A DNA stretch of 43,016 nucleotides from an uncultured Lachnospiraceae bacterium (GTDB lineage Bacteria > Bacillota > Clostridia > Lachnospirales > Lachnospiraceae): the NCBI GenBank assembly GCA_945913255.1, contig CAMEDC010000027.1:1-43016 (forward strand), written 5' to 3'. Shown here piece after piece: positions 33,436-40,426 of this stretch. Below the pieces are notes generated by a model that saw nothing but the letters and a program-made list of their open reading frames with translations, was not told the DNA's origin and searched no databases. Made by a program: the position numbers and the translations under genes. Every line of letters starts with the position of its first letter. The stretch's first letter is position 1.

Positions 33436-34661
33436 TTTGTATCTTTCCCTTCATTGATATTCAACACAAAATAGAATATAATAATCATATGAATAATCCC
33501 TGTAAAATATCTGGCATTCATATAATTTACCTGCCATATACAATAAAACAGCATTAGGGCGAACAAACTTACCGTCCACTTCCATCCAACAGTCTTTCGA
33601 TATCTGAGAATCAGATATAATATGTATATCATCTGCCCAAAAATAAGGGCTGCCCCAAAATATCCTGTGGAAAACCAAATGTACAGATAATACACATCCT
33701 GAGCAGTCGTATCATATCCGTATATCTTCTGCAAATATCCGGAATTATCTGCATATCCCATTCCATTCAAATAATCTCCATATGCCTGATAAATCGGATA
33801 GTTAATCGAAAAGTTGCCCTCGCGGTTGGAATCGGTCCACATTTGGGAAAACTTTCCGGAGCCAATAAATACAGCCAGAACCACCGCCCCTCCAATGAGC
33901 AAAACAGGGAATAAAACCCTCAATATAGGCCGTATTTTTTTCCAATATTTCTGAATCAGGCATAATCCGATAAAAATAGCAAGACTTAGCAATGCCGAGC
34001 GGGACGCAGTAGAGAACAGCATGCAAACAGTCAATAGAGATACAAAACAAATACAAACAATCCAAAGTCCCGATAACTTTTTTCCCCTGTTTAGCCACTC
34101 TTTCACAGTTATTATCAGCATAATCAATGTGTACAGCGCATAATTGCCGCAAAAATTCACATCCCCCATCCCAAAAGGAGCCCTATATCTCCCATAACGT
34201 GAAAAAACATTAAAATAATAGATGGGATTCACAAAATTATTTAAGTGCGTTAATGCTGCCCAGCTCATTAAAATGGCAAGTGCCAATGTTGTCAAGAACA
34301 AAAATTCCATGTAACAAGAATGTTTATAAATATATATCAATGTAAAAAACACAAAAACATAGGTTATAATCAAACTTTCAAACAACTGCTGTGTATGCCC
34401 CTTTATTGTTGGATTAATAAATACAAGACAATATAGGAGCGTATGTATCACCAAAAGTCCAAACACCACAAAAAGCCGTCTATTCCATATAATAATCCGA
34501 TCCTTTATGCAGAAAAAGGCCACACATAAAATATACAGATATCTGACCCGCATCAACACCCCCAACAGCGGAACATTATCCATTACCGTTAACAGCAAAC
34601 AGAGGAATGAAACAAAATACAGACCCATTACAAATTTTTCTTCTCGCAACTCAATCTTCAT
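33414..34661 (-). CDS. wzy: Wzy-type polysaccharide polymerase / O-antigen ligase family
   Basis: A 415-residue membrane protein with 10-12 hydrophobic helices, no strong sequence motif, and a larger loop between the last helix pairs (about residues 275-315, including SQMWTDSNREGNFSINYPIYQAYGDYLNGMGY). This is the layout of Wzy polymerases and WaaL-like ligases. GGAGG lies eight bases before its ATG. As the only such protein in an operon with Wzx and a Wzz homologue, it is the likely polymerase of the repeat unit. Confidence 0.82.
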   Translation of the reverse strand: MKIELREEKFVMGLYFVSFLCLLLTVMDNVPLLGVLMRVRYLYILCVAFFCIKDRIIIWNRRLFVVFGLLVIHTLLYCLVFINPTIKGHTQQLFESLIITYVFVFFTLIYIYKHSCYMEFLFLTTLALAILMSWAALTHLNNFVNPIYYFNVFSRYGRYRAPFGMGDVNFCGNYALYTLIMLIITVKEWLNRGKKLSGLWIVCICFVSLLTVCMLFSTASRSALLSLAIFIGLCLIQKYWKKIRPILRVLFPVLLIGGAVVLAVFIGSGKFSQMWTDSNREGNFSINYPIYQAYGDYLNGMGYADNSGYLQKIYGYDTTAQDVYYLYIWFSTGYFGAALIFGQMIYILYLILRYRKTVGWKWTVSLFALMLFYCIWQVNYMNARYFTGIIHMIIIFYFVLNINEGKDTKWIILKR

Positions 34662-34725
34662 GTGTCATTCCTCCTTTCCCTCCACAATAATGTCCACAGT
34701 ACTGCCTGCAGTGTGTTTGTAATAA

Positions 34726-35295
34726 TTACTTTTCTTGACCCCAAAAATACTTTACCAATCCTTCCAATCCATCCTCTTTTTTAGGCATAGTACGGAGTTC
34801 TTCTAACCTTTTCGCCGCGAAGTCATCAATGCTTCCCACTATTCTGGCAGGTACACCAGCTACCACGCTGCCGTCAGGAACATCCTTGGTAATAACGGCT
34901 CCTGCTGCAATGATTACATTATTTCCAATCTTGGTGTTATACATAATCACAGCATCTGTCCCCACCATAACATTATCTCCGATTTCAATCTTGCCCATGT
35001 AATAAGGACTATATATCTTTGAAAAAGCCTCCTTATATTGCGGGGCATTCTTTAACATATCACCGGACATGTCGTGGGTAATAAAACGCACTCCGGATGC
35101 AATCCATACATTATCCCCCATCGAAATAAGCTGAGGCTCTGTCGGTATCTTTCTGGGATGAAAATAGCATCCCTTTCCCATGTGATAAAAGAGCTTGTGT
35201 TTGCTGATATATTCAGCATTTCTATAGGCATTGCCTCTTGCATATAACAGCATTTTCAACGATGCCAGACGAATCTCTAAACCTGTATGAACCAT
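34726..35295 (-). CDS. Hexapeptide-repeat acetyltransferase
   Basis: A 189-residue left-handed beta-helix acetyltransferase. Hexapeptide repeats are visible in GKIEIGDNVMVGTDAVIMYNTKIGNNVIIAAGAVITKDVPDGSVVAGVPARIVG. H at VRFITHDMSG is the probable catalytic base. It would acetylate a sugar in the cytoplasm using acetyl-CoA. It lies 64 bases upstream of the wzy start and 23 bases after the GT32 gene. Confidence 0.9.
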   Translation of the reverse strand: MVHTGLEIRLASLKMLLYARGNAYRNAEYISKHKLFYHMGKGCYFHPRKIPTEPQLISMGDNVWIASGVRFITHDMSGDMLKNAPQYKEAFSKIYSPYYMGKIEIGDNVMVGTDAVIMYNTKIGNNVIIAAGAVITKDVPDGSVVAGVPARIVGSIDDFAAKRLEELRTMPKKEDGLEGLVKYFWGQEK

Positions 35296-35318
35296 GATGG
35301 CATTTCCTTTCTGTCAAA

Positions 35319-36092
35319 CTATTTACGAAGGCTTTTTTTAAACTTGCGAAGACTGTCGTAGCCTTTCTCCCCTATAATCAGATGCATCAATTTGATAATC
35401 TTTTTCTTTACCGTCATCTTTCCGTCTACCCAGCTTCCGGACATATAATGTACCGTCCGCGTATACGGAGTCATATCAGTATGCCAGTTTTTCACATCAA
35501 ATCCGCAGAACACATCTCTCGGATATATCCTGATGGGCTGCAAAGCATCTTTTGTTTCTGCATGAATTGGAACCACTTGGCTTTCGTCCCGATCTAAATC
35601 CACTCCGTTTTTCTCCAACAGACTGCTAAACCCTACATTAATCACCGTCATGTCATATTTGCCGTCTGTTGTCACAAACCGCCTGTCCTGATATGACTCT
35701 AAGAAAGCTTTGATAATCGGGTGTTTCATCTCGCAGGCAATAAAAGCTGTAAGCAGACTTCTGTCACTTTCAAACCCGGTCACCAGGCTGGCATCCTCCA
35801 GACAATCCTCAAAAGGTTTCAGCACACAGACATCTGTATCGAAATAGACGCCTCCATAGTTGTACAATGCCCAGATTCTGACATAGTCACTGACAAAAGC
35901 ATATTTTTTTGCCGTGTACGCCTCCTTCACATAGGGAATCGTATTCTCCAAATCAAAATTAGCTTCATTCCACTCTCTAATCTCATAGTCAGGCATATGT
36001 TCTTTCCATGAACCTATAAATTTTTGTACATCCGCCGGCAGAGGATTTCCCCCAAACCAGCAATAATGAATGATTTTAGGAATGTTTCTCAT
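35319..36092 (-). CDS. GT32 glycosyltransferase (capsular)
   Basis: A 257-residue GT-A enzyme of the DXD-containing Gly_transf_sug (GT32) family. It begins IPKIIHYCWFGGNPLP and has AFVSDYVRIWALYNYGGVYFDTDVCVLKP, with the metal-binding DTD. The ATG at 36092 gives the usual N-terminus; an in-frame start at 36110 adds only six residues. It overlaps the end of the upstream GT4 gene by 17 bases. Members transfer mannose, galactose or related sugars; specificity is not visible. Confidence 0.9.
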   Translation of the reverse strand: MRNIPKIIHYCWFGGNPLPADVQKFIGSWKEHMPDYEIREWNEANFDLENTIPYVKEAYTAKKYAFVSDYVRIWALYNYGGVYFDTDVCVLKPFEDCLEDASLVTGFESDRSLLTAFIACEMKHPIIKAFLESYQDRRFVTTDGKYDMTVINVGFSSLLEKNGVDLDRDESQVVPIHAETKDALQPIRIYPRDVFCGFDVKNWHTDMTPYTRTVHYMSGSWVDGKMTVKKKIIKLMHLIIGEKGYDSLRKFKKSLRK

Positions 36093-37326
36093 GATTTTTT
36101 CTAGCCTCAATTGCCTCTTGATATACTTTCATCAGTTTCTCGTAATGTTTTCCCGACATATACCTGTCCCGAAAAATGCGTTCAGATGCCGCACAAAGTG
36201 CCTGATACTCATCCGTTTCACTTTCCGGAAAGTCTAAAATGAGCTGTTTAAGCTGGTCCGCATCCCCGTGCCGGAATATGTATCCGTTGCCATCAATCAG
36301 CTCAGGTATACCACCCATGTCGGAGCCAATAATAGGTCTTCCCAGTTGTAAGGACTCAATGGCAGAATACGGTCCGTTTTCATACCACTCAGAGGGTAAA
36401 ATAACAGCTCTCGCATTGCCAACTACATCCACCAAATCCTGTCCGCTCTTAAATCCAAGCATTTTGATTTGCTCCGTCAGATGGTGTCCTGTCAAATATG
36501 TCTCAATTTCTTCTTTGCAGGGACCACTTCCCACAATGTAAAGCTGTCGTTTTGTCCCTTCCATTGCCCGAATCAATGTCATAATACCCTTTTCTCTGGA
36601 TAATCTTCCAAAGTAGAGGAAGTACTTCTCTTTATCACAGCTTTCATTCACTACCGGTCTTTCTCTGTCAAGAAAATTTGGAAGGTGCAGCACCCTCTCC
36701 GGTTCAATTCCAAATTCCACGAATTTACCCCTGTAGAACCGGCTTGGCGTCAATATTCTGTCAATCTGGTCATAACTCTTCATCCACTTGTGCAGATAAC
36801 CTTCCACCACACAAATAGCACTCTTGGCAGTACTATTTTTCAGGCATTTCTGCTTTAGGCAATTCATGTACTTTCCATCTTTGCACTTCTCGCAGACCTG
36901 CCCGTCATTGGTCATCATCACATAGTTTAAGCACAGCATTTTTAAGTCATGCGCTGTATATACAGTTGGTATATTATACTTCTTTAATACTCCAAGAATA
37001 GATGGTGAAAGCTGATGTTGAAAAATATGTAAATGACATATATCCGGGTGCGTGGCTTGAATCAATGATTCTATCTTCCTGGCTGCCTCGTGGGAATAAA
37101 TAATATTCATGGCGCTGCGAAGTTTATCCCCGATGCCCATCGAACCGTTGTAATCCACACCTTCTACAAAATAGTCACTGTAAGGAGAGACAAAATTTCT
37201 CTCATCTCTCATAGAAAAATCAATAACCTTATGTCCCTTTGCTTCAAGCAGACGCTTCAAAGCAAAATAATAGGTTTCACTGCCACCCTTGATATAATAA
37301 AACTTATTGACCATCAATATCTTCAT
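36076..37326 (-). CDS. GT4 glycosyltransferase
   Basis: A 416-residue GT-B enzyme. The start is MKILMVNKFYYIKGGSETYYFALKRLLEAKGHKV, followed by HLHIFQHQLSPSIL, FLYFGRLSREKGIMTLIRAME and the EX7E region LPSEWYENGPYSAIESLQLGRPII. A Cys-rich insertion around residues 140-160 (CLNYVMMTNDGQVCEKCKDG) is typical of a capsule GT4 subgroup. AGGAG nine bases before the ATG at 37326 supports that start over a GTG at 37335. It is cytoplasmic. Confidence 0.9.
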   Translation of the reverse strand: MKILMVNKFYYIKGGSETYYFALKRLLEAKGHKVIDFSMRDERNFVSPYSDYFVEGVDYNGSMGIGDKLRSAMNIIYSHEAARKIESLIQATHPDICHLHIFQHQLSPSILGVLKKYNIPTVYTAHDLKMLCLNYVMMTNDGQVCEKCKDGKYMNCLKQKCLKNSTAKSAICVVEGYLHKWMKSYDQIDRILTPSRFYRGKFVEFGIEPERVLHLPNFLDRERPVVNESCDKEKYFLYFGRLSREKGIMTLIRAMEGTKRQLYIVGSGPCKEEIETYLTGHHLTEQIKMLGFKSGQDLVDVVGNARAVILPSEWYENGPYSAIESLQLGRPIIGSDMGGIPELIDGNGYIFRHGDADQLKQLILDFPESETDEYQALCAASERIFRDRYMSGKHYEKLMKVYQEAIEARKNHEKHS

Positions 37327-37343
37327 GGGATACACTCCTGTTT

Positions 37344-38534
37344 TTAGTCGAAAGCCTGAAGAAATACGTTTTCATAACATTCCACAATGTAATCCCAGCT
37401 ATACGCTGTAGAGATACGCAATTTTGCCTTCCGTCCCATCTCTGCAATATCTTCTGCCGACATCCGGTCCGCCTCGTGGATTAATTGCGCCAATGCTTCA
37501 GGACTCTTGTCCCAATAAATAGCCCCATCTTCTCCTACTTCACGATTAAACCCTACATTCAAGAGAAGATTCAAATCTGTGCTTCCCAATGATTCCAACA
37601 GACTGGGGTTTGTCCCACCCACCTCATGACCATGAAAATATCCATAGGCTTGTTCACGAATCTTCTTAAGAAGTTCCTTATCGTACACGGTACCCACAAA
37701 CTTAATTCGCTTATCGCCGTCAAGCCCGGTCTTTTTCAACAATTCTTCGTAAAAGCTGTTGTTCTCCACATTCGTAATAAGTACAAAATCTTTATCCGTA
37801 TCAGAAGCCATGAAACCTTTAATCATAGTTTCAAAATTATTTTCCGGAACGAAACGGCCTACACTCAAATAATACCGGTACGGTCTGACACCATGTCTAT
37901 CGTACCATCCTGTCAGTTTTTCATCCTCCTTAGCCAAAACAGAAGGCGTCAACTCAGCTCCGTATGCAATAAAAGTAGTTTTCGGATTATACTGTTTATA
38001 ATCTTCGTGAATATATCGCTCAATATTTTTGCTGTCACAAATCAGATAATCCGCACTCTTTACCATAAGTCGTTCGGAAAACTTCCAATATTTTCGTACG
38101 GGAGCGCTCCATTTTGCACGTTTCCACTCATGACCATCCGGATTCACATAGACCTTGCCTCCCAGCTTATGTATCTTTTTTACATAATGTCTGAAGAAAG
38201 GACCAATGCGACAAGCCAGCACATAAATCAGCGGTTCTGAAATATTATGCTTTTTAATATAACTGATGCAATACTGCATAGCCTCAAGGTCATAAACGAT
38301 TGCACGCGCAGGACCTAATTTTTTCCACGACAGCGTAAAGCAATGCGCTCCATTGTACTCTGTTTCCGTCACCTGTGGCATGTTATCCGGTTCTGCCACA
38401 CAGGCCACATGATACTTAATCAAATCCGATTTTCTGTAATAAGTCAATCGATCCACAAAAGACTCAAACCCTCCATAGTTGGAGGGAATTCCTTTTGAGC
38501 CAATGATAAACACATGTTGTGTTGTATTCTTCAT
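37344..38534 (-). CDS. GT4 glycosyltransferase with DUF1972 (rhamnosyltransferase-like)
   Basis: A 396-residue protein. The N-terminal DUF1972 domain has the characteristic IIGSKGIPSNYGGFESFVDRL and VYVNPDGHEWKRAKWSAPVRKY; the GT-B donor domain has YYLSVGRFVPENNFETMIKGF and GYFHGHEVGGTNPSLLESLG. Known relatives are rhamnosyltransferases that often add the first or second sugar to a lipid-linked primer. It is the first transferase after the chain-length gene. AAGGAAG lies eight bases before the ATG. Confidence 0.9.
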   Translation of the reverse strand: MKNTTQHVFIIGSKGIPSNYGGFESFVDRLTYYRKSDLIKYHVACVAEPDNMPQVTETEYNGAHCFTLSWKKLGPARAIVYDLEAMQYCISYIKKHNISEPLIYVLACRIGPFFRHYVKKIHKLGGKVYVNPDGHEWKRAKWSAPVRKYWKFSERLMVKSADYLICDSKNIERYIHEDYKQYNPKTTFIAYGAELTPSVLAKEDEKLTGWYDRHGVRPYRYYLSVGRFVPENNFETMIKGFMASDTDKDFVLITNVENNSFYEELLKKTGLDGDKRIKFVGTVYDKELLKKIREQAYGYFHGHEVGGTNPSLLESLGSTDLNLLLNVGFNREVGEDGAIYWDKSPEALAQLIHEADRMSAEDIAEMGRKAKLRISTAYSWDYIVECYENVFLQAFD

Positions 38535-38571
38535 CGTATATGCTTCCTTATACTTTTTTATATTTTAAATA

Positions 38572-39948
38572 TTACTCCTTTATTTTTTTACCATCGAAAC
38601 ACTCAAAATAACCGCCAAAATGCTTATAAAAATACTTATCGCATTTCTTAGTTAATGCGTCCGTAAGGATTACTGTGTCAGGCACATAAGCATGAGCATC
38701 TGTCGTCTGTTCCTTTATAACCTGCTTGACAACATATTTCTTGTCTTTTTTTGCAGACAAAGCCATGCACTTCAAATCACATAACTCTGAAACAACCTTT
38801 CCCTCCGGTCCGTAGGATACAGGTGCCGCCACCACCAAAACATAATCGAAGGAATTCTTTAGTTCTGCCAAAAGACCGGCCACCTTCTCACCAATAACAG
38901 CGTTGTGCTGAATGCCTGATTCCGTGCCGGGGATTGCAGCGATATAAATAATGCCATCTTTTTCAAAAAGAAGCTCATCCAATTTTACATCGCCTTCCAA
39001 ATAATTGCTTAGCGCCTTCTTACCCTCTGGAATTTCTAACTTTAATCCCCATTCAGGATAACTAACGTTAGCATCCAGTATAACAACCTTTTTATCCTGT
39101 TTCTTAATATATGATGCTAATTGTTCTACCGCAATCAGCGCTGCATCGGTATTCGTTATTGTAGAAAGTGCAAGTGTCTTTTTATCTTTATAATCGTATA
39201 ACAGTCGGAAATAAATATGCCGCATAGCGCCATCTGCACATTTTGTATATGCTTTCTTATCCGGTGTCATTCCTAATACATCAACGTGCAGGCTGTCCTT
39301 CACAACGTCTGGATTTTTAAAATATTTACATCCAAAATACATAATCAGCAGTAAAAAGGTCACCACTGCCCCAAAACCGATAAACCCAAAAGCTCCGTAC
39401 TTAATCATGCTCCTGTAACTCACTTGATTGTACGGGCGGGTGGCTACTATGGATTCCTCATAAATCGTGGGAGGGGACATACCCATAACTTCCAACGCAT
39501 AAGCTGATGATTGCAGCACAACTTCATCTACGATAGCCTTAGCCCACTCAGGATCCGGGAAACCTATGGTAACTGTCATCATAGCTGTTCCGGATATGCT
39601 AGAAGTCGACAAACATCCCAGCAGCTCAGAATAGCTCATATTCAGACCAAATTTTTCAATCACGCCCTCCAGCACGGGTCTGGATTTCATCAATTCAACG
39701 TAATTCGGCATAGTACTTTGCCCCAAGCTAAATGCTGGCCCACTGGGAACAGATGATGTCACACCGGTAACATATAACTTTACCGTGGAAGAATACATGG
39801 GAACCACATCCATCTGAGTATACTTGTATCCAGCTCCAACAACGCCACCAAGAATTGCAAAAAGAATAATCAGCCAAATCCTTTTCTTAATATAGTTCCA
39901 GAAATCTCCCACATGGATAATAAGCATGTTTTCAAAATGTTTCTCCAT
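38572..39948 (-). CDS. Wzz-type chain-length protein with degenerate BY-kinase domain
   Basis: A 458-residue protein. Residues 1-210 are a Wzz-like polysaccharide co-polymerase with two membrane helices (about 22-40 and 180-207) and an extracytoplasmic coiled region between them. Residues 230-400 align by eye with a bacterial tyrosine kinase/ParA-like domain (TLALSTITNTDAALIAVEQLASYIKKQDKKVVILDAN, then GKKALSNYLEGDVKLDELL). The GxGKS/T Walker A loop is missing, and the Walker B aspartate (normally IIDTPP) reads VLVVAAPV. No Tyr-rich tail is present. It is probably a pseudokinase controlling chain length without ATP hydrolysis. AAGGAG precedes the ATG; it is the first gene of the operon. Confidence 0.88.
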   Translation of the reverse strand: MEKHFENMLIIHVGDFWNYIKKRIWLIILFAILGGVVGAGYKYTQMDVVPMYSSTVKLYVTGVTSSVPSGPAFSLGQSTMPNYVELMKSRPVLEGVIEKFGLNMSYSELLGCLSTSSISGTAMMTVTIGFPDPEWAKAIVDEVVLQSSAYALEVMGMSPPTIYEESIVATRPYNQVSYRSMIKYGAFGFIGFGAVVTFLLLIMYFGCKYFKNPDVVKDSLHVDVLGMTPDKKAYTKCADGAMRHIYFRLLYDYKDKKTLALSTITNTDAALIAVEQLASYIKKQDKKVVILDANVSYPEWGLKLEIPEGKKALSNYLEGDVKLDELLFEKDGIIYIAAIPGTESGIQHNAVIGEKVAGLLAELKNSFDYVLVVAAPVSYGPEGKVVSELCDLKCMALSAKKDKKYVVKQVIKEQTTDAHAYVPDTVILTDALTKKCDKYFYKHFGGYFECFDGKKIKE

Positions 39949-40058
39949 TTTTTTCTCCTTATTAATCTTTTAAATTGTATAGCACTCAGGCATATGCAAT
40001 AGTTCTTGCTATCACCTATATTTTCTTTCCTTTTGTCAAGTATAGACTATTAAAATCT

Positions 40059-40095
40059 CTTTTATAATATCACAAAACTAACTATAGTGAAAGTT
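40059..40095 (-). promoter_or_regulatory. Possible promoter of the polysaccharide operon
   Basis: On the - strand TTTCAC and TATTAT are separated by 17 bp, with a TG one base before the -10 (TGATATTAT), the same extended -10 style as the lasso promoters. This is roughly 100-140 bases upstream of the chain-length gene. Another TTGACA lies further downstream but without a well-spaced -10. The rest of 39949-40209 holds only hairpins; no gene is seen. Confidence 0.4.
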
Positions 40096-40172
40096 TTTTA
40101 TGGCAGCTGGCTGATTAAATTAGGAAACATTTTACGCAGAAAAGTGTTCCCTTTCACTATCTTAAACTACAA

Positions 40173-40200
40173 GTATCCACCGGATTCCTCCGGTGGATAC
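40173..40200. terminator. Strong hairpin between surface-protein and polysaccharide operons
   Basis: GTATCCACCGGA (40173-40184) pairs perfectly with TCCGGTGGATAC (40189-40200) around a 4-base loop. It lies 10 bp after the stop of the small membrane protein gene. The - strand flank is TTGTAGTTT, so it is a fair terminator for the surface-protein operon. Confidence 0.65.
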
Positions 40201-40209
40201 GCCATTGTA

Positions 40210-40407
40210 CTATTTCTTTTCCTCTTCCGTTTCCAGTTCCTTCAGTTTCTTATACTGCACATACGTAGTCAAACCTGTCACTGCAAGAATCAGCAACGCA
40301 AGAATCGTTACATAAAGATCAAGATGGCATCCCCAGAAGAAATAAATCACCGCCAGAGCAACGACGAACAGCACCGATATACCAACATCAACAAATTTCA
40401 TCTTCAT
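40210..40407 (-). CDS. Small two-helix membrane protein
   Basis: A 65-residue protein with two hydrophobic segments (FVDVGISVLFVVALAVIYFFWGC and LYVTILALLILAVTGLTTYVQY) and a charged Lys/Glu-rich C-terminus. The start is placed at 40407, 12 bases after a GAAGGG site; an in-frame ATG at 40446 overlaps the upstream gene and adds only charged residues. It is 20 bases downstream of the large surface-protein gene, whose own C-terminus is also a membrane helix with a basic/acidic tail. I do not recognise the family. An accessory role to the surface protein is possible. Confidence 0.65.
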   Translation of the reverse strand: MKMKFVDVGISVLFVVALAVIYFFWGCHLDLYVTILALLILAVTGLTTYVQYKKLKELETEEEKK

Positions 40408-40426
40408 TTTTTTGTTCTTCCCTTCT

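Noticed and set aside
37626..38240. 204-codon open frame on the + strand
   Set aside because: Antisense to the well-conserved DUF1972 glycosyltransferase; composition is not protein-like.
14258..39948. Mobile element or prophage origin of the polysaccharide region
   Set aside because: No transposase, integrase, att-like repeats or tRNA was found; the block reads as one ordinary operon.
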